Assembly (NCBI GenBank): GCA_028532765.1
Contig: JAQQAR010000076.1
Location: 1-64,000, forward strand
Length of the DNA stretch: 64,000 nucleotides
Source of the DNA: Sphaerochaetaceae bacterium
GTDB lineage: Bacteria > Spirochaetota > Spirochaetia > Sphaerochaetales > Sphaerochaetaceae
Direction of reading: 5' to 3'
Shown here: positions 15,797-23,892 of the stretch, one piece after another
How positions within the stretch are numbered: the stretch's first letter is position 1
Layout of the letters: each line of letters begins with the position of its first letter
The notes under the pieces: generated by a model
The model's input: the letters and a program-made list of their open reading frames with translations, nothing else
Databases searched by the model: none
Told to the model about the DNA's origin: nothing
Position numbers and translations under genes: made by a program

Positions 15797-16705
15797 TTAA
15801 TTCATCCAACTTTCCTTCGTATCAAAGACCTGGTAATGCTTGGCATCATCCATGACAACCTTCACCAATCCATCATTCAGCGTAAGATGATATTCAGCTC
15901 CATACTTCTTGTAGTTGTTGTAAACCGTCATGCTGTCGAGCTGGTCGTGCATTGCCACAACAATATCTGCATCAAGGGTGCGAATCCAACGAAGACTATT
16001 TGAAGTATCCCCTCCATGATGATTGGCTTTAGCAACATCACTCTGGATTGCATCTCCATACTTCTGGGTAAGCTTACGTTCTTGGATCATATACAAATCA
16101 CCAGAGAACCATGCAGTAGAGCTACCATACTGAAACTGCAGGGCAAGTGAGTGATTATTCACGAATTGCGTTGAGTTATCAGGAAAGTTCTTTGGATACA
16201 CTATCTCACGTGGAGGATTGAATACTGCAACCTTAATTGATTCACCAAAGTAAAAAGAATCCCCCTCAGCAAGGATAGTCGTAGGTATTTGATTTGCTTC
16301 GGCTGCCATAAGCGCTGCCTGATTCGTATTTGTAGGATACTCCAATGCAGAGCGATAGATCTGATGAATAGGATAAGAAGCAGCAATGCTTGGAAATGCT
16401 CCTATATGGTCGATATGTGGATGAGAAGCGACGAATATGTCTATCTCCTCTACTCCCAATGCATTGAGTGCTTCCTGGACTTGTGGCGCACTTTCAGGGT
16501 GTCCACAATCGAGGAGCATTACCTGCCCTTCAGGACTGATGAGAATGGTTGCATCCCCACTCTTGTCCTCAGCTGTTTCGCTTACCTCAAGATCAAGAAA
16601 ATAGATGGCAAAATCACCTGGATGACGTACCAGCAAATTGGAAGCAAACAAAGACAGTGCCATGAAAAGTAGAAGCACTATAACTACATTACGTTTTCTC
16701 TGCAT
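15797..16705 (-). CDS. Exported metallo-beta-lactamase-fold protein, ComEC C-terminal-like
   Basis: 302 residues. A hydrophobic N-terminal segment (residues 8-24, ending LFAS) is a signal peptide or anchor. The hydrolase fold follows with DCGHPE, the metal motif HPHIDH (HxHxDH), an NHHGGDTS block and WFSGDLY. This arrangement matches the stand-alone ComEC/Rec2 C-terminal-type hydrolases, for which nuclease or phosphodiesterase activity is suspected. It is the last gene of the ABC/glpQ-like run, 8 bases after the phosphodiesterase gene, so a role in extracytoplasmic phosphoester breakdown is possible (inference). Confidence 0.85.
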   Translation of the reverse strand: MQRKRNVVIVLLLFMALSLFASNLLVRHPGDFAIYFLDLEVSETAEDKSGDATILISPEGQVMLLDCGHPESAPQVQEALNALGVEEIDIFVASHPHIDHIGAFPSIAASYPIHQIYRSALEYPTNTNQAALMAAEANQIPTTILAEGDSFYFGESIKVAVFNPPREIVYPKNFPDNSTQFVNNHSLALQFQYGSSTAWFSGDLYMIQERKLTQKYGDAIQSDVAKANHHGGDTSNSLRWIRTLDADIVVAMHDQLDSMTVYNNYKKYGAEYHLTLNDGLVKVVMDDAKHYQVFDTKESWMN

Positions 16706-16713
16706 GAATACTC

Positions 16714-17418
16714 CTAAACCAATTTTAAGACAGAATCACAATAATTGGTAATGACTCCGTCCACTTTCCAGGTTTTCATATCGTGCATACGATCAAGGCT
16801 ATCGACAGTCCATACATTCACCTTTACCCCATGGTCATGGCATTCATCAACTGCCCGCTGTGTAAGGGATACCCCGTTGGGATGATAATATTCAACACCA
16901 AAGCTTGCACAATAAGCGCCAGCTGCTCCAAGACCTTTTGCATCAACCAGAAATGCACAAAGTATCGAGCTGTCAAGTTGTTTCATTCTGATTACTGAAC
17001 CATGATTAAAAGAGCTGATAAGGCATTGATCTTTCAAATCATGCTTATTGATTAAATCCAATGTATCTTGTTCAATTCCTTGGTAGTAGTAACGATCGGT
17101 CTTGATTTCTATATTGGTATATATTCCATGGTTTCTTGCCCATGTGAAGTACTCATCAAGTGTTGGAATTGATTGGAAAGTATTGGTTGTTCCAGCATTA
17201 CATTTACGCAGCTCTGCTAGGGTGTAGTCACGCACAAACCCTGTAGCATCAGTTGTTCTATCCAGCGTTTCATCATGGATGATAACCAGTGAACCATCTT
17301 TTGAGAAATGTACATCCAATTCAATGGCAGTACACCCAGCTTCCAGTGCTTTCTCAAAAGCAAGCATGGTGTTTTCGGGATATACACCACTAAATCCTCT
17401 ATGTGCAATAACTTTCAT
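16714..17418 (-). CDS. ugpQ: Glycerophosphodiester phosphodiesterase, UgpQ-like
   Basis: Cytoplasmic enzyme of 234 residues that hydrolyses glycerophosphodiesters to sn-glycerol 3-phosphate and an alcohol. The GDPD motifs are clear: IAHRGFSG with PENT at the N-terminus, then ELDVHFSKDG, the catalytic IIHDETLDRTT, and EIKTD later. There is no signal peptide, which fits the cytoplasmic UgpQ type rather than periplasmic GlpQ. It follows the two permease genes of an ABC importer after 12 bases, which suggests that the importer brings in glycerophosphodiesters or glycerol phosphate. Confidence 0.93.
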   Translation of the reverse strand: MKVIAHRGFSGVYPENTMLAFEKALEAGCTAIELDVHFSKDGSLVIIHDETLDRTTDATGFVRDYTLAELRKCNAGTTNTFQSIPTLDEYFTWARNHGIYTNIEIKTDRYYYQGIEQDTLDLINKHDLKDQCLISSFNHGSVIRMKQLDSSILCAFLVDAKGLGAAGAYCASFGVEYYHPNGVSLTQRAVDECHDHGVKVNVWTVDSLDRMHDMKTWKVDGVITNYCDSVLKLV

Positions 17419-17430
17419 ATATTTCCTACC

Positions 17431-18318
17431 TTATTTCATTGCTGTCTTTTCATACCCGGTAAGCATATATTTCTGGAAGATGAAAAACAGTACAATAACT
17501 GGGAGGACACTCATGACTGCACCTGCCATAATCTCATGGTTGTTCATGGTATCAAGTCCTGCAAAGGTATTGCGGAGATGGACCAAGCCAACAGTCAATA
17601 CTCGTCGTACCTCATTCTTGGCAATGATCTTCGGCCAGAAATAGGAATTCCATCCATTGGTAAAAGTAACTAATGTAATGGTGATCAAGGTGGATTTACA
17701 CATAGGTACGAGTACTCTCGTTATAATACCCAGCCTCCCCATTCCATCTATCTTGGCTGCTTCTATATAGGAATCGTCTACGGTAAGAAATGCTTGCCGC
17801 ATCATGAAAATATAATAGGGAGAGACCATTTCTGGTAGAATCAGGCCAAGGAATGTGTCGGTAAGCTTCCAATTTGCAAACATGATATACAAAGGAATGA
17901 ATGTCACTTGCAAGGGAATCATGAGTGCACCAAGTACCAATACAAACAAGACCTTCTTTCCTTTGAACTTTCCTTTGGAAAACCCATAGGCTGCTAGTAC
18001 GCCTGTGACGACCTGACTGATAAGGATACCTGCAGTCATTACGATTGTATTGTAGTAATACTTGCTGAAATTGGCACGTTGCATTACATTCGAGTAATTT
18101 TCAAAATGCCACTCCTTTGGCCAGAAGGTTGGAAGCGCAAGCAGTATTTCTTCCTGTGATTTTACCGAAGAAATGAACATCCAATATAATGGAAATACCA
18201 TGAATAATGTCACAAATACAGCTAATGCATATTGCAGGATTGTGAGTACCTGCTTCCTTTTGATAGCCTTCTCGTTCAGCGATCGTGCTTGCTCTTGTGT
18301 TATTGTATCACGCATCAT
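17431..18318 (-). CDS. ABC transporter permease, MalG/UgpE type
   Basis: Inner-membrane importer subunit, 295 residues, six predicted helices. The EAA loop that docks the ATPase reads EAAKIDGMGRLGIITRVLVP. The N-terminal helix (residues 28-50) and the last helix before the short tail GYEKTAMK fit the CUT1 second-permease type. GGAGG sits 7 bases before ATG 18318; the start lies within the 3' end of the first permease gene (11-base overlap), typical of coupled permease pairs. The adjacent ugpQ suggests glycerol-phosphate-type cargo, but CUT1 permeases of sugars look alike. Confidence 0.92.
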   Translation of the reverse strand: MMRDTITQEQARSLNEKAIKRKQVLTILQYALAVFVTLFMVFPLYWMFISSVKSQEEILLALPTFWPKEWHFENYSNVMQRANFSKYYYNTIVMTAGILISQVVTGVLAAYGFSKGKFKGKKVLFVLVLGALMIPLQVTFIPLYIMFANWKLTDTFLGLILPEMVSPYYIFMMRQAFLTVDDSYIEAAKIDGMGRLGIITRVLVPMCKSTLITITLVTFTNGWNSYFWPKIIAKNEVRRVLTVGLVHLRNTFAGLDTMNNHEIMAGAVMSVLPVIVLFFIFQKYMLTGYEKTAMK

Positions 18319-19225
18319 AGTTCACCCTCCTGTTGGAGATTTTCATCGTAGCAGCGGTGATAGCTAGCAGCACGAGGAAGAAGACTACTGCAATGGTGGA
18401 TGCACGATCCATTCGGAAATCTTCCATCGCATACTTGTAAATCATGAAAACAATTACTTCAGTGGAACGGTATGGCCCTCCAGAAGTAAGTACATCTACC
18501 GATTGGAATACCTTCATAGCAGAGATAAAAGTTGTCACAAAAAGGAAAAGTGTAGTTGGAGAGAGAAGAGGTAGAGTGATTCTTGAAAATTGGATCCACT
18601 TGCTTGCACCATCTATTGAGGCCGCTTCATAGTAGTTCTTGCTGATACCTCGCATTGAAGCAATATAGATCATCATGCCATAGCCAACTGTTCTCCATCC
18701 TGTCAGCATAAGAATTGACAGCAGGGCGCGGTTTCGGTCACCCAACCAATTGACGCGTTCTCCCCCGAATTGTTCAATGAAAAAGTTAAGAATACCGTTC
18801 TGTGTATTCAATATCCATATGAAGACAACTGCTGCGCTGGACATAGCTACATATTTTGGGAGAAATACTAGAGCACGCATGACGGAAAACGATGCAGTGA
18901 TTCGGTTCATGATAAGCGCAAAGATCATACCACCAACGATAGTGATGGTAAGTTCTCCAAGGGTAAAGAGCGCTGTTACTTTCAGAGAATTCAAGAGATA
19001 CTTTGTGCCAGATCCCTGAAACAACCAGATCCAGTTCTTCAGTCCCACATATTTATAGTTATCATTGATCAAATTCCAATTGGTGAAACTGATTCTTACC
19101 ACCTGTACTACTGGATAGTAAATGAACAGCCCTAAAAAAAGTAGTGCAGGAAGAACAGTTGCAAAGTCCTTTCCTGATTCTGTACGTCTTTGTAGTGGAG
19201 TACGTTGTTTCATGATACCAAGCAT
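18308..19225 (-). CDS. ABC transporter permease, MalF/UgpA type
   Basis: First membrane subunit of the importer, up to 305 residues, with six predicted helices and the EAA loop EAASIDGASKWIQFSRITLP. The start is uncertain: ATG 19225 is directly preceded by AAGGA with too little spacing, while ATG 19213 (codon 5) has the same AAGGA 12 bases away. The gene is separated from the binding-protein gene by 67 bases holding a strong stem-loop. No ATPase gene lies in the operon, so a shared MsmX/UgpC-type ATPase elsewhere must energise it. Confidence 0.92.
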   Translation of the reverse strand: MLGIMKQRTPLQRRTESGKDFATVLPALLFLGLFIYYPVVQVVRISFTNWNLINDNYKYVGLKNWIWLFQGSGTKYLLNSLKVTALFTLGELTITIVGGMIFALIMNRITASFSVMRALVFLPKYVAMSSAAVVFIWILNTQNGILNFFIEQFGGERVNWLGDRNRALLSILMLTGWRTVGYGMMIYIASMRGISKNYYEAASIDGASKWIQFSRITLPLLSPTTLFLFVTTFISAMKVFQSVDVLTSGGPYRSTEVIVFMIYKYAMEDFRMDRASTIAVVFFLVLLAITAATMKISNRRVNYDA

Positions 19226-19243
19226 TCCTTATTTGCAAGATAA

Positions 19244-19274
19244 TGCCGCCGGTACATCACTGTACCGGACGGCA
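19244..19274 (-). promoter_or_regulatory. Intercistronic stem-loop between binding-protein and permease genes
   Basis: TGCCG and CCGGTACA pair with TGTACCGG and CGGCA around a GTGA/TCAC loop: 13 pairs with one bulged base. There is no T-run. In other ABC operons such hairpins stabilise the upstream binding-protein mRNA and lower permease expression; that role is inferred. Confidence 0.65.
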
Positions 19275-19292
19275 AAACATAATGAAGACACA

Positions 19293-20609
19293 TTACTCAG
19301 AGTCTGCAAGAACCTCATCAATCTCTTCAGCCATGTATTCAAGATTGGATTCTACATCCACACCCTCGATCATAATCTGGTCAAGATATGATTTCCAGAT
19401 AGTTGCCAATTGGTTCCAACCTGGATGCTGGATTCTTGGATTAATCTCATCAAGATTGTCAAAAATTGCCTTGAAGGCAGGTTTTCTCTCCAAGAACTCA
19501 TCACCTTCTGAACTGGAAAGAACTGAGTTTCTCGTTGGGATGTAACCAGTGCCATCTGCCCACTTCATGTTAACATCCTTACCGATCAGGTACTGCAGGA
19601 ATTCCCATGCAGCGTTCTTGGTCTTTTGGTCATTCTTTGCAGGAATTAGCAGAACACTTCCACCAATCTCGCTTATCTTGGTATCGCCGGCAGGAAGCCA
19701 AGCCATTCCGAGTTCAAAGCTGTCTCCAATCAAACCAGTATAGAGATTGTACAAGCTACTTGTATGAATAACAGAGAATGTCTTTTGATCGACAAAATTC
19801 TGTCTCATATTGGAAGAAGCACTTGTTCCACTTGCCCAATAGGTATACCCATTATTGACCCAGTTCTGGAACTTCTTGGTGAGATCAACAGAGATGGGAC
19901 CGGCAAGATCAGTACTTACTCGATCTTCATTGACAATCTTTACACCGCTATTGAGGTACATCGGTTCAAAGTACCACTGGTCCCAACCGGGGATGATGAT
20001 CGCCCAGCGATCAGTAGTGCCATCGCTGGATACCTTGCTTGCTTTCTTCATGAATGCATCAAGATCATCAATTTTCTTGGGAATAACAATACCTTCTTTG
20101 TCCGCCATGGTCTTATTGTAGTAAATAACCTGTGTGGAAATAAGGAATGGTAGTGTTACTTGCTTGCCTTCATAACTGGTTGCAGCAATCATACCTTCAC
20201 CAAAGTCATCGATATCATACCCAGTTGCTTCAATGTAAGGGGTTAGATCTTCAGTAAGACCACCTTTACCATATTCAGCAACATAGGGAGTGTTCGCTAC
20301 AGTAAGGGCAGGAAGACCACTACCTGCTGCATGAGCGGCAACCAAGGTTTCGTTTACCGTAGCATAGTTACCAATGTATTTTGCCTCCACAGTAACCAAG
20401 GAATCGCTGTTATTGAAATCTCCAACAATTTCCTCGACCAATGGCCAATACTGCTGCTCAAGAGCATGCCACCATTCGATCGTGATCGGTTCGGTTACTT
20501 CGTATGATACAGCTGCTTTTGCAGGAGCGGCTGTTTCTGCTGCACCACCGGCGAAGAGCATACCTATTGCGACTAATGAAATAGTCATAAGAAGTAGCAA
20601 TTTTTTCAT
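19293..20609 (-). CDS. ABC transporter substrate-binding protein, UgpB/MalE type
   Basis: 438 residues. A signal peptide (MKKLLLLMTI start, cleavage about residue 21 after LFAG) precedes a family-1 extracellular solute-binding domain: EPITIEWWHALEQQYWP, LPALTVANTPYVAEYG and WAIIIPGWDQWYFEP fit the UgpB-like branch. There is no lipobox Cys, so it should be soluble in the periplasm, unlike many Gram-positive homologues. The association with ugpQ favours glycerol-3-phosphate or glycerophosphodiesters as cargo, but a sugar cannot be excluded. AGGAGG lies 7 bases before the ATG, and a strong promoter is at 20645-20673. Confidence 0.92.
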   Translation of the reverse strand: MKKLLLLMTISLVAIGMLFAGGAAETAAPAKAAVSYEVTEPITIEWWHALEQQYWPLVEEIVGDFNNSDSLVTVEAKYIGNYATVNETLVAAHAAGSGLPALTVANTPYVAEYGKGGLTEDLTPYIEATGYDIDDFGEGMIAATSYEGKQVTLPFLISTQVIYYNKTMADKEGIVIPKKIDDLDAFMKKASKVSSDGTTDRWAIIIPGWDQWYFEPMYLNSGVKIVNEDRVSTDLAGPISVDLTKKFQNWVNNGYTYWASGTSASSNMRQNFVDQKTFSVIHTSSLYNLYTGLIGDSFELGMAWLPAGDTKISEIGGSVLLIPAKNDQKTKNAAWEFLQYLIGKDVNMKWADGTGYIPTRNSVLSSSEGDEFLERKPAFKAIFDNLDEINPRIQHPGWNQLATIWKSYLDQIMIEGVDVESNLEYMAEEIDEVLADSE

Positions 20610-20644
20610 GTTTTTCCTCCTAGTGTGGGGTTATCCCATCAGTA

Positions 20645-20673
20645 AGTCTACGTTCTCTACTCCCATATGTCAA
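20645..20673 (-). promoter_or_regulatory. Sigma70-type promoter of the ABC/ugpQ operon
   Basis: Perfect TTGACA (20668-20673) and TAGACT (20645-20650) on the minus strand are separated by 17 bases. The start of the binding-protein gene is about 35 bases downstream of the -10. Confidence 0.7.
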
Positions 20674-20799
20674 AGAAAATTTGTTAATATAATGATAAAG
20701 AACTGTAAAGAATGTATAATAAAAAATTGAAATATTAAGCTAAATTTATCTGATGAATAGATACGACCGACCAATATGCGATGTTATATCAATACTGAT

Positions 20800-21393
20800 T
20801 TAAATACCAATACGAATATAGAGTGCGCGTACAAACATTGTTGAAAGTGCACAGGCCAATCCTGCTGAAAAAAGGATGGTTACAGGAGCATAATACAGTG
20901 AAAGGATGAATAATCCGGAAATTACTAGAACAGTGATGCTTACTGGAAGATGCTTGAACCCCAAGATACATGAAGAAGCTAGTAGAGTTTTCAAAGACTG
21001 TTGTTTTCTAGAAAGCAGGGGAAATACATGTACCGATCCAACTAATACCAATAGCATGAGACTTATAGCTACAAAGAAAAGCATTGGGATCTGCTGTAGA
21101 AAAAACCAAGCATCAAAAACCAGAAAGGCTAAACATACGGCGATTAGGAGAAATACAATAGTAGCTTTGAGAAATACACGCTTGAACGTTGTGAAGAAGG
21201 TCCTGACAACGTACCCTTCATTACCATCCAGTACATTGAAACAGTATGAATAGAGACTCACTGTAGCAGCACCTATGGTTATGATGGGGAGGCTGGAAAT
21301 AAACCAAAGCAATCCTGCAAAGGCCAAATAGTACAGCTTCAGCAGAAAAGCCCATACAACGTTATCAGGATCAAAAATAGTATTGATATTCAT
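20800..21393 (-). CDS. DUF624 (YesL-like) membrane protein
   Basis: 197 residues, with five or six hydrophobic helices. The N-terminal block (WAFLLKLYYLAFAGLLW, SSLPIITIGAATVSLY) is the hallmark of the YesL/DUF624 family, whose genes are nearly always next to carbohydrate ABC transporter genes. Function is unknown; a role in transporter assembly or regulation is often assumed. Here it lies upstream of the binding-protein operon on the same strand, but with a 190-base gap and a separate promoter for the operon. Divergent from it is the anchored protein at 21440. Confidence 0.87.
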   Translation of the reverse strand: MNINTIFDPDNVVWAFLLKLYYLAFAGLLWFISSLPIITIGAATVSLYSYCFNVLDGNEGYVVRTFFTTFKRVFLKATIVFLLIAVCLAFLVFDAWFFLQQIPMLFFVAISLMLLVLVGSVHVFPLLSRKQQSLKTLLASSCILGFKHLPVSITVLVISGLFILSLYYAPVTILFSAGLACALSTMFVRALYIRIGI

Positions 21394-21439
21394 AGTAATT
21401 CCCCTCTATTCACCGTACTATGATAGGGAGTTTAGGAAC

Positions 21440-22054
21440 ATGAGGCAACCAATAATGAGTTTAAGAGGTACATTCAAGACAATACCATCAAAATCACTAG
21501 CTTTTCTCTTCATTCTGATCTTACTGGTCGGAGTATATATCGGTGATTTGTTCATTCAAAGACAAAAGGAAATTGTTTTACAACTGTTTGTGGCCAATGA
21601 TGAGCAAGATGTTTTCCAGGCAAGCTCTCTGGAAAAGGAGCTTGGAAAGTTGTTCAACATTCAGAAGAATCAAAGGATTATTGTTGACGACTCTCTCTAT
21701 GTGGTTTTTGGGAGTGCTGACCGATATATTGAATCGAGTCTTTCAAAGATTTATGCCTATATGGCAGCCAAGGAACTTGATATCCTGATAGCACCACCTC
21801 ATGTAGCAGAGCATTACATTTCCGGTTTGCCCATGACTGATCTCTCTACACTGGTGGAAGCGTATCCCTCACTAGAGATCATCACCCCATATCTGGAAAT
21901 GGCTGAGGACAGTAATGGACAAAGAAAAACATACCTACTCAATCTTGAAGGAAGCAGGTATGCTAATTCTGATGCATCAGTGCTAGTCATTCCAGAAAGT
22001 GCCCCAAACAAGGAAGCAATCATTGGTTTCCTGGAATATCTATTTGAAAAATAA
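21440..22054 (+). CDS. Membrane-anchored protein of unknown function
   Basis: 204 residues. One transmembrane segment (about residues 16-33, LAFLFILILLVGVYIG) leaves the rest outside the cytoplasm. The external part has short motifs suggesting a periplasmic-binding-protein-like fold (LQLFVANDEQDVFQA, AAKELDILIAPPHVAEHY), and similar small proteins occur next to DUF624 genes in Firmicutes, as far as I recall. No catalytic motif is seen. ATG 21440 has GGGAG 9 bases upstream; ATG 21455 is an alternative. It is divergent from the DUF624 gene with 46 bases between starts, so both may be controlled together. Confidence 0.6.
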   Translation: MRQPIMSLRGTFKTIPSKSLAFLFILILLVGVYIGDLFIQRQKEIVLQLFVANDEQDVFQASSLEKELGKLFNIQKNQRIIVDDSLYVVFGSADRYIESSLSKIYAYMAAKELDILIAPPHVAEHYISGLPMTDLSTLVEAYPSLEIITPYLEMAEDSNGQRKTYLLNLEGSRYANSDASVLVIPESAPNKEAIIGFLEYLFEK

Positions 22055-22060
22055 GTTGGC

Positions 22061-22678
22061 TTAGTCTCCCCTTACCTCATGGAGGATATTCCTGACCTCT
22101 TCATCCTGGAACTGCTGATCAATCTCCTGACTGCTGAGGCCTAGGAACTCGAGACAGTTATAGAGGATCCAACGCTCATCATCAGGGCTGTTAAGGACAT
22201 GTTTACGACAGAAATAATCAGGTTGTACTGGAAGGGGTTCTTCCTTCTTGTAGAGAGGAACCTTGTAATCGAAGACAGCAATCTTGAGGTCCTCACGGGG
22301 TATCCCCTTACGCATGATGATTTCTGCCAATGCATTGACCGTTTTTCCTGTATCAAAAATATCATCAACCAAGAGGATCTTATCACCTGTTCTTAGGTGC
22401 TCAGGACTGTATGTCCATCCGTCTACCATGACATTTGTCTGGGTTCGCAGGTACCCATAGGAACGGGCAACAACAGCAGCATAAAAAACGGGTCTACCCT
22501 GTTCTCTGATACGTACCATCTTGTAATATTCACTAAAGACGTTTGCCATATAGGCACCACCCCTGAGTGAAGCATAAATAATATCCGGAACGAAATGATC
22601 TTCCTTGTACATCTGATGCGCTAGCTTCAATGCACTGTCACGAATATCATCGCATGTAATGAATTCTTTAATTACCAT
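22061..22678 (-). CDS. Phosphoribosyltransferase (HPRT/Gpt-like)
   Basis: 205 residues, cytoplasmic. The PRPP-binding motif is LLVDDIFDTGKTVNAL, with the PPi loop near YASLRGGAYMA. The hood regions resemble purine or xanthine phosphoribosyltransferases of the archaeal-type HPRT/Gpt group; the exact base cannot be read from the sequence. GGGGG precedes ATG 22678 at good spacing. It is the last gene of the PPIase-nusB-map run, 18 bases after map. Purine salvage is the likely role. Confidence 0.87.
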   Translation of the reverse strand: MVIKEFITCDDIRDSALKLAHQMYKEDHFVPDIIYASLRGGAYMANVFSEYYKMVRIREQGRPVFYAAVVARSYGYLRTQTNVMVDGWTYSPEHLRTGDKILLVDDIFDTGKTVNALAEIIMRKGIPREDLKIAVFDYKVPLYKKEEPLPVQPDYFCRKHVLNSPDDERWILYNCLEFLGLSSQEIDQQFQDEEVRNILHEVRGD

Positions 22679-22696
22679 AGAAAAGACCCCCAGGGA

Positions 22697-23452
22697 CTAG
22701 AAAACCGTCAGAACTTCCAAGCCATGTTTTGTAATAGCAACAGTATCCTCAAAATGTGCAGATGGCAACCCGTCTGCCGTAACGACTGTCCAATCATTTG
22801 AAAGAAGTCTTACTTTATGGGTTCCCAAGTTGATCATAGGCTCAATAGCCAATACCATGCCCTCCCGAATACGAGGGTTTGGCAAATAGGAGCTGGTGTA
22901 GTTTGGAATTTCAGGCTCCTCATGTACATCAAGCCCGACACCATGGCCACAGTAGTCTCTCACAACTCCATATCCATGCTTTCTGGCATGTTTGTAGACA
23001 GCAGCTCCAATATCCTGGATCCGAGCTCCTTTTTGAGAAGCCGCCTCAATACCGAGACGCAGACTCTCTTCTGTGACATCACAGAGCTGCTGGTACTCAT
23101 CCTTGGTCTTTCCAACGATGAATGTCCTTGCCATGTCGGAAAAGTGCCCATTCATGTTGATACCCAGATCAACATCAACCAGATCGCCTTCCTGAATAAT
23201 TCGTTTCTTCGAAGGAATCCCATGGATTACCTCCTCATTGACTGAAATACAGGCTGTAGCAGGAAACCCCTCATAATGAAGGAATGCAGGGACCCCTTTA
23301 TGGTTCACAATAAACTGGTAACAGTACTGGTCAATATCAAACGTGGACATCCCTTCCTGTATATAAGAGGAGAGGTTATGCATAAGCTCAGCTGTGAGAT
23401 GACAAGCTTCTCGTATGCCAGCAATCTGTGCTTCAGTCTTTAAACGAATCAT
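22697..23452 (-). CDS. map: Methionine aminopeptidase type I
   Basis: 251 residues. Removes N-terminal Met from nascent proteins using two metal ions. Ligands are visible in order: DVDLG and SDMART (two Asp), GHGVGLDVHEEP (His), AIEPM (Glu) and the final VAITKHG segment (FEDTVAITKHG with Glu). The open frame extends upstream, but ATG 23452 gives the family-normal N-terminus (MIRLKTEAQIAGIREA) and has CAGGAG 10 bases before it. The start lies inside the end of nusB (20-base overlap). Confidence 0.96.
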   Translation of the reverse strand: MIRLKTEAQIAGIREACHLTAELMHNLSSYIQEGMSTFDIDQYCYQFIVNHKGVPAFLHYEGFPATACISVNEEVIHGIPSKKRIIQEGDLVDVDLGINMNGHFSDMARTFIVGKTKDEYQQLCDVTEESLRLGIEAASQKGARIQDIGAAVYKHARKHGYGVVRDYCGHGVGLDVHEEPEIPNYTSSYLPNPRIREGMVLAIEPMINLGTHKVRLLSNDWTVVTADGLPSAHFEDTVAITKHGLEVLTVF

Positions 23453-23891
23453 CGGTATGTTGCTCCTGAATAGGGAAAAGCTGTTTCTGCATCGCATCCA
23501 GAATCCCATTGATGAACTTATAGTTTACTTCAGTGGAAAAATCCTGACTCAGCTTTACCGCTTCGTCAATAATGATATGAGGATGGATATCCCCAAACAT
23601 GAGGCAGAAAACACTCATCCTGAGAATATTCCTGTCTACAATATCAATTCGCTCCAGAGGACGATTGAGTGAAAACTTACTGATCGATTCATCAATCTTC
23701 TCAAGATTTTCCAATGTACCCCTTACAAGATACATACCATAGAGTTTTACATCATCCTCGAGTAAGCTATATTCTTCATCAGTGATACCACTGAAGATGT
23801 ACGGTATGGATTCCAACGCAAGTGTATGATTGAAGTCCATTGCATAGAGAGTCTGTAGCGCTAATTCGCGTGCTTTATGTCGTGTTTTCAT
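23433..23891 (-). CDS. nusB: Transcription antitermination factor NusB
   Basis: 152 residues, all-helical. The N-terminus (TRHKARELALQTLYAMD) and the C-terminal RNMRMSVF-like block (RIDIVDRNILRMSVFCLMF, IIIDEAVKLSQDFS) identify NusB, which with NusE binds boxA RNA during rRNA transcription. The gene begins 1 base after the PPIase stop and has no good Shine-Dalgarno of its own, so it probably depends on coupled translation. Confidence 0.94.
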   Translation of the reverse strand: MKTRHKARELALQTLYAMDFNHTLALESIPYIFSGITDEEYSLLEDDVKLYGMYLVRGTLENLEKIDESISKFSLNRPLERIDIVDRNILRMSVFCLMFGDIHPHIIIDEAVKLSQDFSTEVNYKFINGILDAMQKQLFPIQEQHTDDSFKD

Positions 23892-23892
23892 G

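Noticed and set aside
22199-22396. Plus-strand open frames within the phosphoribosyltransferase and map genes
   Set aside because: Shadows of genes with intact family motifs.
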